DNA from: Streptomyces sp. GESEQ-35
GTDB taxonomy: Bacteria > Actinomycetota > Actinomycetes > Streptomycetales > Streptomycetaceae
Length of the DNA: 64,000 bases
Assembly (NCBI RefSeq): GCF_017948485.1
Contig: NZ_JAFFSX010000016.1
Location: forward strand, 124,001-188,000
Direction of reading: 5' to 3'
Both the position numbers and the translations under genes were made by a program. A model generated the notes under the pieces. It searched no databases. It saw nothing but the letters and a program-made list of their open reading frames with translations, and was not told the DNA's origin. This document shows positions 45,344-54,172 of this stretch, one piece after another. Each line of letters starts with the position of its first letter. The stretch's first letter is position 1.

Positions 45344-45379
45344 TTGACTCCCGACCTTTGACTCCAGACCATTGCCTCA
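45344..45379. repeat. 14-bp spaced direct repeats upstream of gntR2
   Basis: TTGACTCC recurs at 45344 and 45358, and a related TTGCCTCA at 45372, each 14 bp apart. The last forms the -35 of the gntR2 promoter. They may be remnants of local duplication or activator sites. Confidence 0.5.
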
Positions 45380-45395
45380 ACCTACCAGGTAGGTT
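45379..45395. promoter_or_regulatory. Perfect GntR operator palindrome within the gntR2 promoter
   Basis: AACCTACC-A-GGTAGGTT is a perfect 17-bp palindrome. It lies exactly between TTGCCT (45372) and TAAATT (45395), spacer 17 bp, in front of the gntR2-decarboxylase-dehydrogenase operon. Confidence 0.8.
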
Positions 45396-45461
45396 AAATT
45401 GTAGGCGTTGACACCATAGGAGATCCGGGCGCCGAACGTCCGGCACACGCTCGGGAGTGAC

Positions 45462-46295
45462 ATGTCCGTGCCCCAGACCCCCGCGAAAATCTTCCGCGGC
45501 CGGGTGGCCGACCAGATCGTCGAGGACCTCCGCACACAGATCCTCAGCGGCACCCTGCCCGACGGATCACGGCTGCCGGCCGAACGGGAGCTGGCCGCGT
45601 ACTACGACGTCAGCGGCCCCACCGTCCGCGAGGCGATCCGGGTGCTGACCGCCATGGGCCTGGTCAACACCCGCAACGGCAGCCGGGCCACCGTCACCGC
45701 GCAGGGCGACACCCTGCTCGCGGTGTCCATCGCCTCCGTGGTGCAGGTCGAGAAGGTCGGCGCCCGGGAGGCGCTCGGTCTGCTCGGCGCGCTCAACGCC
45801 TACGCCGCCGAACTCGCCGCCGAGCACGCCACGGACGAGGAGATCGCCCGGCTGCGCGAGGCGGCCCAGGCCATCCCCGCCGCCGAGGGCGTGGAGCGGT
45901 CGGCCGCGGCGCTGCGGGACTTCTTCGTCCTGCTCGCCGAGATCTCGCACAACCCGCTGCTGGCCGCCCTGTGCCGGTTCCTCACCGAGATGCAGGTCGG
46001 GCTCGCCGTGAAGCTGTCCGGCGGCGAGGGCGGCGACTTCGGACAGGTCACCGGTCCGCTCCACCCGGAGCGGATGCGGATCGTGGCCGCGGTCGCCTCC
46101 CGGGACCCCCGGCACGCGGCGGTCGTGGTCCGCGACTACCACCGCAAGGTCATCGAGCGGATCGCCGAGGTCCGCAAGGCCGCCGGGGACACCGGCGACT
46201 CCGAGACCGGTCTGACCGAAGCGCTCACCGCCTGGCTTCAGTCGAACGTCACCCTGGGCGGCCAGGTCGCGAGCCGCCGGAGCACGCTTTCATGA
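45462..46295 (+). CDS. FadR-type GntR-family regulator, copy 2
   Basis: 277 residues with the same layout as the copy at 36225: helix-turn-helix YYDVSGPTVREAIRVLTAMGLV, then an FCD domain (DFFVLLAEISHN). It overlaps the downstream ThDP-enzyme gene by 4 bp (ATGA), so regulator and enzyme are co-translated. The perfect palindrome in its own promoter indicates autoregulation. The two copies probably recognise the same sites. Confidence 0.9.
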   Translation: MSVPQTPAKIFRGRVADQIVEDLRTQILSGTLPDGSRLPAERELAAYYDVSGPTVREAIRVLTAMGLVNTRNGSRATVTAQGDTLLAVSIASVVQVEKVGAREALGLLGALNAYAAELAAEHATDEEIARLREAAQAIPAAEGVERSAAALRDFFVLLAEISHNPLLAALCRFLTEMQVGLAVKLSGGEGGDFGQVTGPLHPERMRIVAAVASRDPRHAAVVVRDYHRKVIERIAEVRKAAGDTGDSETGLTEALTAWLQSNVTLGGQVASRRSTLS

Positions 46296-48265
46296 CGGCA
46301 CCGACCACCGTGAACCGCACTGTCCGCGAGGCCGCCTTCGACGTCCTGCGCCTGCACGGCCTGACGACCCTCTTCTCCAACCCCGGCTCGACGGAGGTCT
46401 CGTTCCTCACCGACCTGCCCGGGGATCTGGAGTTCGTCCTGGCCCTGCACGAGGGCTCGGTGGTCGGCGCCGCGACCGGCTGGGCGCTGGCCCGCGAGGA
46501 ACCCGCGCTGGTCCTGCTGCACACCACCGCCGGGCTCGGCAACGCGGTGGGCGCGCTGGCCACCGCCCGCGTCAACCGGGCGCCCCTGGTCGTCCTGGTC
46601 GGCCAGCAGGACCGTCGGCACCTCGCCCAACAGCCCTTCCTCGCTGGGCGGTTGGAAGGGCTGGCCGGGGACTATCCGGTACGGGCGGAAACGCCGGCGC
46701 GCGCCCAGGACGTGCCCGGCGCGATCGGCAGGGCCGTGCACGCCGCCCGCGAGGCCCGTGGCCCGGCCCTGGTCCTCGTCCCCATGGACGACTGGGCGCA
46801 GCCGGCCGAGGACCTGCCGATAGCGGCCCCGGCCGCCGTGCGCCGATCGGCGGCCGCGGACCCGGGGGACGTCGCCGAGGTCGCCGATCTGCTGTCCGGG
46901 GCCGCCGCGCCCGTCCTGGTGGTCGGCGCGGGCGCCGACGGCGCGGACACCTGGGGAGCCCTCACCGCACTCGCCGAACGGCTCGACTGCCCCGTGTGGC
47001 AGGAGCCCTTCGGCGCCCGCGCCGGATTCCCCCAGGACCACCGGCGCTTCGCCGGCCACCTCCCCGCCGACCGACCCCGGCTGCGTACGGCACTCGCTCC
47101 GCACGACCTGGTGCTGTGCGTGGGCGCCCCCTTCCTGCGCCAATACCCTTACGCACCCGGCAAGTTGACCGACGCCCGCGTGATCGTGGTCACGGACGAC
47201 CCGACCGAGGCCCACCACTCCCCCGTCGAACTCGCCGTCGTCACCCCCCTGGCCGACTTCTGCAACCGCCTGGCCCGCCGCACACCCCCGCGAACACCGG
47301 CGGAGACCGCGACGGCGGGGCCGACGCCCCGTCAACCCCCTTCGCCCGCCGAGCCGTTGTCCCCCTCACCCGGGGGACCGTCATCTCCCTCGCCCGGCGG
47401 GCCGCCGGAGAAGACCACCCCGGTCAGGGCAACGGCCCATCAACCCCCGTCGCCCGGGGAGCTGTTGCCCCCCTCTCCCGGCGGGCCACCGGAGCAAACC
47501 ACCCCGATGCGGCCGACGCCCCATCAACCCCCTTCACCCGCCGAGCCCTTTCCCCCTTTGCCCGCCGGGACACCGGGGGAGAACGCCCCGCTCAGACCGA
47601 CCGCCCATCAACCTCCCTCGCCCGGAGAGCCGTTGCCCCCCTCACCCGGCGGGCCGCCGGAGAAGACCACCCCGATGCGGCCGACGCCCCATCAACCCCC
47701 TTCACCCGGCCAGCCGTTGTCCCCTTCCCACGTCCTGGCCGCCCTCGCCGAGCGGCTGCCCATGGACACCGTCGTGGTGGAGGAGACCCCGTCCTCGCGC
47801 CCCGACCTGCACGCCCTGCTGCCCGCCCGGGCGCCGCTCGGGTTCCTCAGTGCCGCGATGGGCGGACTCGGCTTCGCGTTGCCCGCTGCCGTCGGTGTGC
47901 GGATGGCCCGGCCCCGGCGCCCGGTGGTGGCCGTCGTGGGCGACGGCTCCTCCCTGTACCAGATCCAGGCGTTGTGGACGGCCGCCCACTACGGGGTCGG
48001 CGCCGTCTTCGTCGTCCTCGCCAACGGCCGCTACGCCGTCATGGACAAGCTCGCCGACCAGCACGGCGGGAAAGCGCCGTGGCCCTCGTTCGAGGAGGTC
48101 AGCGTCGCCGGGCTCGCCGAGAGCCTCGGCTGTCCGGCCCGTCGGATCACCGAGTACGCCGACCTGTGCGCGACGCTCGACACCCTCTGCGCCGACCTGC
48201 CGGACCGCACCGAGCCGCTGGTCCTCGAAGTCTCCGTCTCGGCAGAGGGCACGTTCCAGCCCTGA
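46292..48265 (+). CDS. ThDP-dependent decarboxylase, benzoylformate-decarboxylase-like, with repeat insert
   Basis: 657 residues against ~530 for the family. The N-terminal domain has FSNPGSTEVSF and the activating Glu in LALHEGSVVGAATG. LLHTTAGLGNAVGAL places a histidine where BFD has His70, and DHRRFAGHLP matches the region of its His281. The C-terminal cofactor motif is GDGSSLYQIQALW...LANGRY. Between the middle and C-terminal domains (residues ~347-478) is a Pro-rich insert of 28-residue repeats. Predicted to decarboxylate an aromatic 2-oxo acid to an aldehyde, which the next gene would oxidise. Confidence 0.85.
   Translation: MTAPTTVNRTVREAAFDVLRLHGLTTLFSNPGSTEVSFLTDLPGDLEFVLALHEGSVVGAATGWALAREEPALVLLHTTAGLGNAVGALATARVNRAPLVVLVGQQDRRHLAQQPFLAGRLEGLAGDYPVRAETPARAQDVPGAIGRAVHAAREARGPALVLVPMDDWAQPAEDLPIAAPAAVRRSAAADPGDVAEVADLLSGAAAPVLVVGAGADGADTWGALTALAERLDCPVWQEPFGARAGFPQDHRRFAGHLPADRPRLRTALAPHDLVLCVGAPFLRQYPYAPGKLTDARVIVVTDDPTEAHHSPVELAVVTPLADFCNRLARRTPPRTPAETATAGPTPRQPPSPAEPLSPSPGGPSSPSPGGPPEKTTPVRATAHQPPSPGELLPPSPGGPPEQTTPMRPTPHQPPSPAEPFPPLPAGTPGENAPLRPTAHQPPSPGEPLPPSPGGPPEKTTPMRPTPHQPPSPGQPLSPSHVLAALAERLPMDTVVVEETPSSRPDLHALLPARAPLGFLSAAMGGLGFALPAAVGVRMARPRRPVVAVVGDGSSLYQIQALWTAAHYGVGAVFVVLANGRYAVMDKLADQHGGKAPWPSFEEVSVAGLAESLGCPARRITEYADLCATLDTLCADLPDRTEPLVLEVSVSAEGTFQP
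47330..47725. repeat. 84-bp coding repeats in the ThDP-enzyme gene
   Basis: Repeat starts at 47438, 47522, 47606 and 47690 are exactly 84 bp apart, and a related partial unit starts at 47330. Each encodes 28 residues beginning HQPPSP and containing SPGGPPEKTTPMRPTP. The frame is kept throughout. Confidence 0.93.
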
Positions 48266-48308
48266 CCCGACTCCCAGCCCCATTGCCCCCCGCCCTCTGG
48301 AGGCCGTC

Positions 48309-49766
48309 ATGTTCCTGCTCGATCCCGCGCTCTGGTCCGGCAAGGCCGGCATCGGCGGCTGGACGGCCCCGACGGGCGGCACCGCCCCGGTCGTTGAGCC
48401 CGCCACCGGTGAAGTCCTGGAGGTCATCGGCGTCGCCACCGCCGAGGACGTCTCCGCCGCCGCCGAACGCGCCGCGCGTGCCCAACTCGCCTGGGCACGC
48501 ACCCCGTACACCGAACGCGCCGCCGTCCTCCGTTGCGCCGGCGACCTGTTCACCCTGCACGCCGAGGAGATCCAGCGCTGGCTGGTCCGGGAGGCCGGCA
48601 GCATTCCCGGCAAGGCCGCCTTCGAGACGAGCATCGCCGCGCAGGAGTGCTACGAGGCCGCCGCCCTGGTCTCCCGGCCGCTCGGGGAGGTGCTGCCCTC
48701 CGGCGAGCCGAGGCTCAGCCTGGCCCGCCGGGTGCCTGCGGGCGTGGTCGGCGTCATCGCCCCCTTCAATGTGCCGCTCGTCCTGGGCATCCGCTCCGTC
48801 GCACCCGCCCTGGCCCTCGGCAACGCCGTGCTGCTCAAGCCGGACCTGCGCACCGCCGTGTCCGGCGGGGTGGCGATCAGCCGAGTGTTCGAGGAGGCCG
48901 GGCTGCCCGAGGACGTGCTGCAACTGCTCCCGGGAGGCGCCGACACTGGGTCGGCACTCGTCACGGCCCCTCAGGTGCGCGTGATCTCCTTCACCGGCTC
49001 CACCGCGGCCGGCCGCAAGGTGGGCGCCGCCGCGGCCGAGCACCTCAAGCGCGCCCACCTCGAACTCGGCGGCAACTCCGCGCTGATCGTGCTGCCCGAT
49101 GCCGACCTCGAGCGCGCCGCCTCCACGGCCGCGTGGGGTTCGTTCTTCCACCAGGGCCAGGTCTGCATGAGCACCGGCCGCCACCTCGTCCACGCCTCGA
49201 TCGCCGACGAGTACGTCGAACGGCTCGCGGAGAAGGCGGAGCACCTCCCCGTCGGCAACCCGGCCAAGGAGGAGGTCGCCCTGGGCCCGGTCATCGACGC
49301 GGGGCAGCGGGACAAGATCCACGGTCTCGTCGGCGCCAGCATCGACGCCGGCGCCCGTCTGGTGGCCGGCGGCACCTACGAGGACCTCTTCTACCGGCCC
49401 ACCGTGCTCACCGCCGTCACCGACGCCTCGCCCGCCTACACGGAGGAGGTCTTCGGCCCGGTCGCCCCGGTCCGCGCCTTCTCCGACCTCGACGAGGCGG
49501 TCGCCCTGGCCACCGCGAGTCCGTACGGCCTGTCCCTGGGCATCCTCACGTCCGACGTGATGCGCGGCCTCGACCTGGCCGAGCGCATCCCCACCGGCCT
49601 GGTCCACATCAACGACCAGACCGTCAACGACGAGGCAGTGGCCCCCTTCGGCGGTACCGCCGCCTCCGGCACCGGCGCCCGCTTCGGTGGCACCGCGAAC
49701 ATCGAGGCGTTCACCGAAACCCGCTGGATCACGGCCCGCTCGGCTCAGCCGCAGTACCCGTTCTGA
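48309..49766 (+). CDS. Aldehyde dehydrogenase, benzaldehyde-dehydrogenase-like
   Basis: 485 residues from the ATG at 48309 after GGAGGCCGTC. The catalytic Glu is in LELGGNSALIV and the nucleophile Cys in HQGQVCMSTGRH; FTGSTAAGRKV is the cofactor loop. The N-terminus (MFLLDPALWSGKAGIGGW) and HINDQTVNDEAVAPFGG resemble NAD(P)-dependent benzaldehyde dehydrogenases of mandelate and toluene pathways. It lies 43 bp after the decarboxylase and would oxidise its aldehyde product to the acid. Confidence 0.87.
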   Translation: MFLLDPALWSGKAGIGGWTAPTGGTAPVVEPATGEVLEVIGVATAEDVSAAAERAARAQLAWARTPYTERAAVLRCAGDLFTLHAEEIQRWLVREAGSIPGKAAFETSIAAQECYEAAALVSRPLGEVLPSGEPRLSLARRVPAGVVGVIAPFNVPLVLGIRSVAPALALGNAVLLKPDLRTAVSGGVAISRVFEEAGLPEDVLQLLPGGADTGSALVTAPQVRVISFTGSTAAGRKVGAAAAEHLKRAHLELGGNSALIVLPDADLERAASTAAWGSFFHQGQVCMSTGRHLVHASIADEYVERLAEKAEHLPVGNPAKEEVALGPVIDAGQRDKIHGLVGASIDAGARLVAGGTYEDLFYRPTVLTAVTDASPAYTEEVFGPVAPVRAFSDLDEAVALATASPYGLSLGILTSDVMRGLDLAERIPTGLVHINDQTVNDEAVAPFGGTAASGTGARFGGTANIEAFTETRWITARSAQPQYPF

Positions 49767-49831
49767 GGCGTCCCACCACCGCTTCAGACCGCCGGACGAT
49801 CGGAGAACGCAGATCGGCTGAACGCTGCCCG

Positions 49832-49972
49832 CGCTGAAATGCCCTGACTTCGGGCACTGGATCACCCTCAACGCCTGGCTGGAGGAGCACCGGCGAACTC
49901 TTCCTGCGCTACTACCTGCCCTGCATCGACAGCCCGCCGCTGACCATGGACGGCCGGACGTCGCGACGTAGA
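49832..49972 (+). pseudogene. Possible frameshifted coding remnant
   Basis: One frame reads KCPDFGHWITLNAWLEEHR and continues in the next frame as ELFLRYYLPCIDSPPLTMDG. Both stretches have strong third-position GC and protein-like composition but neither has a start or a full domain. The parent gene is not recognised. Confidence 0.3.
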
Positions 49973-50026
49973 CCGTCGGGCAATAAATGAATGGCACGCA
50001 GCGCGGACCGACGGGATGATCCGGTC

Positions 50027-51601
50027 ATGGCCTCTGCCTCGTCCGAGCCCCAGCCCCAGCCCGTACTCGTACACACGACGGCCGGCACGCTGCGCGGCAG
50101 CCGGGAGGACGGGGTGGCGGTCTTCCGCGGCATCCCGTTCGCCGAGCCGCCCGTCGGCGCACTCCGTTTCGCCGCGCCACGGCCCGCGAAGGGCTGGGAC
50201 GGCGTACGGCCCGCCCGGGATTTCGGACCGCCGGCACCGCAGGGTATGGACGCGGCGGGGGACACGCAGGGCGACGACTGGCTGACGGCCAACGTCTGGA
50301 CGCCCGAGCCGGACCCGGGCGCGAGGCGCGCGGTGATGGTGTGGATCCACGGCGGCGCCTACATGATCGGCACGTCCGGCCTCCCGGAGTACGACGGTGC
50401 CCGTCTCGCCAGGGACGGCGATGTCGTCGTGGTGACCTTCAACTACCGGATCGGGGCAGAGGGGTTCGCGCAGATCGAGGGGGCGCCCGCCAACCGGGGT
50501 CTGCTCGACCAGGTCGCCGCTCTGGAGTGGGTGCGCGACACGATCGGGGCCTTCGGCGGCGACCCCGACCGGGTCACCGTCTTCGGCCAGTCGGCGGGCG
50601 GCGGATCCGTCGCCGCGCTGCTGGCGATGCCGAGCGCCACCGGGCTCTTCCGGAGGGCCGTCGCACAGAGCGTGCAGGGCACGTTCTTCACGCCGGAACT
50701 CGCTGCCGACATCGCCGCCGAATGCGCGTCGGAGCTGGGCCTGCGGCCCACGGTGACCGAACTCTCCACGGTGGACCCGCAGTTGCTGGCCATCGCCGGA
50801 GACGCGGTCACCGCCCGGCTGCCCGAGTCGGTCGACCGGTGGGGCCCGGTCGCGTACCGGTCGGTCACGTTCGCGCCCGTCGTCGACGGGGACGCCCTGC
50901 CCGTCACGCCCTGGCAGGCGCTGGCCGACGGCGCCGGCCGGGGCATCGACCTCCTCGTCGGGCACACCCGCGACGAGCAGCGCCTGCTGAGCCTGCTCGA
51001 CGGTCTGCTCGGCCAGGTGACGGAGGAGCAGGCGGAACAGGCCCTGCGGCTCGTCGCCCCGGGCCCGGACGGCGCGCGCCGCTACCGCGACGGCTTTCCT
51101 GCCGCGAGCCCCAACGAGCTGCACGAAACGGTGAATTCGGACTGGGCGTTCCGCATGCCGAGCCTCCACCTCGCCCAGGCGCACCACGACGCCGGCGGCC
51201 GGGCCCACGTCTACGAGCTGACCTGGCCCGCCCCCGGCCTGGGCGGCATCCTCGGCGCCTGTCACGGCCTCGACGTACCGCTCGTCTTCGGGAACCTGGA
51301 CCGCGGCCAGCCGGCCACCCTGATCGGCGACAGCCCGTACCCCGAGGCGGAGGCGCTGTCCGCACGCATGCGTGCCGCGTGGACGCGGTTCGCCGTCGAT
51401 GGCGACCCGGGCTGGCCCGCGTACGACGCGGAACACCGCCTGACGCAGGTATACGGTGCCCAGCCGGAGGTCACCCGCTATCCGGAGGAGACCTCACGCC
51501 TCCTGTGGCAGCATCACACCTTCGCCCCGCTGCCGCTGCTCAGCTCACCTTCCGGCAGTACAGCGCGTCCGGCGTTCGAGCCGACCCCACCCGCCCGGTG
51601 A
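50027..51601 (+). CDS. Type-B carboxylesterase
   Basis: 524 residues. The alpha/beta-hydrolase signatures are FRGIPFAEPP, the oxyanion motif WIHGGAYMIG, the nucleophile elbow VFGQSAGGGSVA and the catalytic His in GACHGLDVPLVFGN. No signal peptide is seen. The ATG at 50027 is used; an in-frame ATG at 49991 is possible. It would hydrolyse a carboxylic ester of unknown identity. Its last 62 bp overlap the 3' end of the convergent GH5 gene. Confidence 0.87.
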   Translation: MASASSEPQPQPVLVHTTAGTLRGSREDGVAVFRGIPFAEPPVGALRFAAPRPAKGWDGVRPARDFGPPAPQGMDAAGDTQGDDWLTANVWTPEPDPGARRAVMVWIHGGAYMIGTSGLPEYDGARLARDGDVVVVTFNYRIGAEGFAQIEGAPANRGLLDQVAALEWVRDTIGAFGGDPDRVTVFGQSAGGGSVAALLAMPSATGLFRRAVAQSVQGTFFTPELAADIAAECASELGLRPTVTELSTVDPQLLAIAGDAVTARLPESVDRWGPVAYRSVTFAPVVDGDALPVTPWQALADGAGRGIDLLVGHTRDEQRLLSLLDGLLGQVTEEQAEQALRLVAPGPDGARRYRDGFPAASPNELHETVNSDWAFRMPSLHLAQAHHDAGGRAHVYELTWPAPGLGGILGACHGLDVPLVFGNLDRGQPATLIGDSPYPEAEALSARMRAAWTRFAVDGDPGWPAYDAEHRLTQVYGAQPEVTRYPEETSRLLWQHHTFAPLPLLSSPSGSTARPAFEPTPPAR

Positions 51602-53411
51602 ACGCGACCCCGGACGCGTACTCGTCGTCCGCGCACTGACCCTTGTAGTGCCCCTGGGCGAAGTCACCGCCCTTGGGCGCCGGTCCCCGGTTGTCACCGC
51701 GGTCGAACCAGACCGTACGACCGCTCGTGCCGGCGGTCGGGCCTGCCGCGCACAGGGCGGAGGACACGGCAGCCCCGCGCACGCTGTAGCCGATCATGAA
51801 GTAGCCGTCGGCGCACTGGAGTTTGGTGTAGCCGGACGCCCAGTCGTTGCCCGGCGTGACATGCCGCTCGTCGACGACCACCTCATGACCGCCGGCCGGA
51901 GCCGATGAGGATCCGATGTCCGAGCACAGGCCCCGGTTGCCGGTGTGGCTGAGGCCGAGCAGGCGCTGCCCGTCGGGGCAGACCGCCTTGCGGGCACCGG
52001 AGTCGAAGTCGGGCAGCGCCCGCATCCGCCGGGACTGGACGAAGTCGCCGTGGTCGGGGCTGAGCATCGACCACTCCGCGACCGGCGCGACCTGGCCGGT
52101 GCGCCCCTGGGCCTGGACGAGCCGGGTCCAGGCGCCGGCCCGCCAGTCGTCACCGTCGTACACGCCCATGCGGTTGCCCGCCGCGTCCCAGTGCAGCAGC
52201 GCCCAGCCGTTGCCCTTGCGGTCCTCGTGCCGGCCGACGAGCGGCCAGTACGCGAAGTCGGCGTCGGTACGGATGAGTTGGTCGACGAAGTTCTCGAACC
52301 AGGCGCGCTGCTTCGCCCCCGTCTCGTCACGGCCGCCGACACCGAACTCACTGATCCAGACGGGGGCGGTGAAGTGCTGGTCCTGTTCGGAGCTCACGAA
52401 GAAGGCCTGCCGGTTCAGGACGTCGATCAACTCGGCCGGGCTCAGATCCCGGTAGCGCGGGTCGCTGGTCTCCCCGGTCCCGGTGGCTCCGCTGTGATTC
52501 GGGCCCGTGTAGTCGTAGAAGTGGGCGGAGTACACGAGCTTTCCGGAGTCGACGAGGGTGTGCGAGAGACGGCGTACGGGCTCCAGGGTGGGGCGTTCGT
52601 GGGCGAAGCCGTCGACGGGGATGCCGGTCCAGTTGATGCCCTCGACGATGATCAGCAGGTCGGGATCGGCCTCCGTCAGGATGCGGTCGCCGATGCGCTG
52701 CGAGGCGGCGAACCAGTCATGGTCGTCACCGAGGCCCCAGTTGGGGTCGTCCCAGACGTTGCGGCGGACCTCGTTGTAGAGATCGGCGCCGACCACCCGC
52801 TTGTTGTCCTTGTAGCGGCGGGCCATGAACAGCCAGTCGTTCTCCCAGGTCTCGGCCGACTGGCTCGCGTTCCAGCGCTCGTTGCCGTCGACTCCGCAGC
52901 ACCAACGGGTCGTGTTGGTGTGGTTGTTGAGGATCACGGCGAGTCCGGCGGCGGTGAGCTCACGGACCACGACGTCGTACACCTGGAGCGGTATCATGCC
53001 GCGCAGCGACGGATTGGCCGCGACGGCGTCGTCCGTGACGGGAACGGTGTCGTGGATCATCTCGTTGGAGAAGGGGAGGCGGATGCTGTTGATCCCGATC
53101 TCCTGGAAACCGGCGATGATCTCGGCCATGGGGGCGCGGTCCAGGCCGAGCGGGATCCGGCCGGAGTTCTCGCCCGCGTGATGGTTGGCGTCGTCCGCCG
53201 TGTCGCCAGAGCCGTTCCAAGTGCCGCTGGCGCCGTGCCAGTTGCCGGAGCGCAGTTTGAAGCGGTCACCGTCGGCGTCGACGATCCAACGGCCGCGGGT
53301 GCTGAGCGGTCCCGCCCACTCCGCGGCGGCCGTGCTCTCGGCCTGCGCGGGAGTGGGTGCCAGAGGCAGCAGGAGAAGTACGGCGACCAGTGTGGCTCTG
53401 AGGATGCGCAT
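51540..53411 (-). CDS. Secreted GH5-family glycoside hydrolase (cellulase-like)
   Basis: 623 residues from the ATG at 53411, giving a clean signal peptide ending APTPAQA near residue 22. The GH5 catalytic domain spans residues ~25-400, with the acid/base Glu in ADLYNEVRR (NEV rather than the usual NEP) and the nucleophile in VWISEFGVGG; the RLPFSNEM and NNHTNTTRWCC elements are also visible. The C-terminal ~200 residues form a cysteine-bearing accessory region with no recognised binding module. Substrate could be cellulose, mannan or a fungal glycan. Confidence 0.83.
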   Translation of the reverse strand: MRILRATLVAVLLLLPLAPTPAQAESTAAAEWAGPLSTRGRWIVDADGDRFKLRSGNWHGASGTWNGSGDTADDANHHAGENSGRIPLGLDRAPMAEIIAGFQEIGINSIRLPFSNEMIHDTVPVTDDAVAANPSLRGMIPLQVYDVVVRELTAAGLAVILNNHTNTTRWCCGVDGNERWNASQSAETWENDWLFMARRYKDNKRVVGADLYNEVRRNVWDDPNWGLGDDHDWFAASQRIGDRILTEADPDLLIIVEGINWTGIPVDGFAHERPTLEPVRRLSHTLVDSGKLVYSAHFYDYTGPNHSGATGTGETSDPRYRDLSPAELIDVLNRQAFFVSSEQDQHFTAPVWISEFGVGGRDETGAKQRAWFENFVDQLIRTDADFAYWPLVGRHEDRKGNGWALLHWDAAGNRMGVYDGDDWRAGAWTRLVQAQGRTGQVAPVAEWSMLSPDHGDFVQSRRMRALPDFDSGARKAVCPDGQRLLGLSHTGNRGLCSDIGSSSAPAGGHEVVVDERHVTPGNDWASGYTKLQCADGYFMIGYSVRGAAVSSALCAAGPTAGTSGRTVWFDRGDNRGPAPKGGDFAQGHYKGQCADDEYASGVAFTGRVGSARTPDALYCRKVS

Positions 53412-53518
53412 GGTCTCCAACCCGACAGATCCAAGCCGCGTGATTTGACATGGCAGCGTCATCATGAGGTGCCGTCCCGGCTTAGTCCAGACCTGCACCT
53501 CGGAGAACCCGCCCGACC

Positions 53519-54172
53519 TCAGGGCTCGATGAGCCCCGCCCGTATCGCATACCGGGTCAGTTCCAGGCGGTCGCGCATGCCCAGCTTGTGCAGCAGGTTG
53601 GCGCGATGCCGTTCGACCGTCTTCGCGCTGATGAAGAGGAGCTCGCCTATCTCCTTGGAGGTGTGCCCCTCGGCCACCAGCTTGAGGATCTCCTCCTCGC
53701 GGTCGGTGACGGCCCGCGCGGGCAGGTCGTCGCCCCGGTGCAGCCGGTCCAGGTAGGAGCGGACGAGGGCCCGTTCCGCTCCCGGGTAGACGAACGGCTC
53801 GTCGCGCATCGCCGCCCGGCACGCCTCGACCAGGTCCCGGTCGGCGACGGACTTCAGGACATAGCCCGAGGCCCCGGCCTTGAGGGCCTCGAAGAAGTAC
53901 TGCTCGTTGTCGTACATCGTGAGGACGAGAATCCGCAGCCCCGGTATGCGGCGCGAGAGTTCGCGGGCCGCCTGAAGCCCGGTCATCCGGGGCATGGCGA
54001 TGTCCAGGACGGCCAGATCCACCTCGGTGTCACGCGCCAGCGCGACCGCCTCGGCGCCGTCCCCGGCCTCGGCGACCACCGTGAGATCGGGCTCGCCGTC
54101 CAGGATGAGCCGCACTCCACGTCGTACGAGGGTGTGGTCGTCCGCGAGCAGAACGCGGGTCGGTGCGGACAT
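53519..54172 (-). CDS. NarL/LuxR-type response regulator
   Basis: 217 residues. The receiver domain has DDHTLVRRG and the phospho-acceptor in LAVLDIAMPRM (near residue 55). The C-terminal LuxR helix-turn-helix reads LTDREEEILKLVAEGHTSKEI-like (here VTDREEEILKL) and SAKTVERHRANLLHKL. The ATG overlaps the kinase stop by 1 nt (TGATG). Together they form a two-component pair downstream of the antiporter-divergent region. Confidence 0.93.
   Translation of the reverse strand: MSAPTRVLLADDHTLVRRGVRLILDGEPDLTVVAEAGDGAEAVALARDTEVDLAVLDIAMPRMTGLQAARELSRRIPGLRILVLTMYDNEQYFFEALKAGASGYVLKSVADRDLVEACRAAMRDEPFVYPGAERALVRSYLDRLHRGDDLPARAVTDREEEILKLVAEGHTSKEIGELLFISAKTVERHRANLLHKLGMRDRLELTRYAIRAGLIEP

Noticed and set aside
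47330-47725. CRISPR array
   Set aside because: Units are contiguous, coding and in frame, with no spacers; no cas genes nearby.
31772-49766. Classical genomic island with integrase and tRNA boundary
   Set aside because: No integrase, transposase, tRNA or direct terminal repeats were found; only gene content and decayed fragments at the edges suggest insertion.
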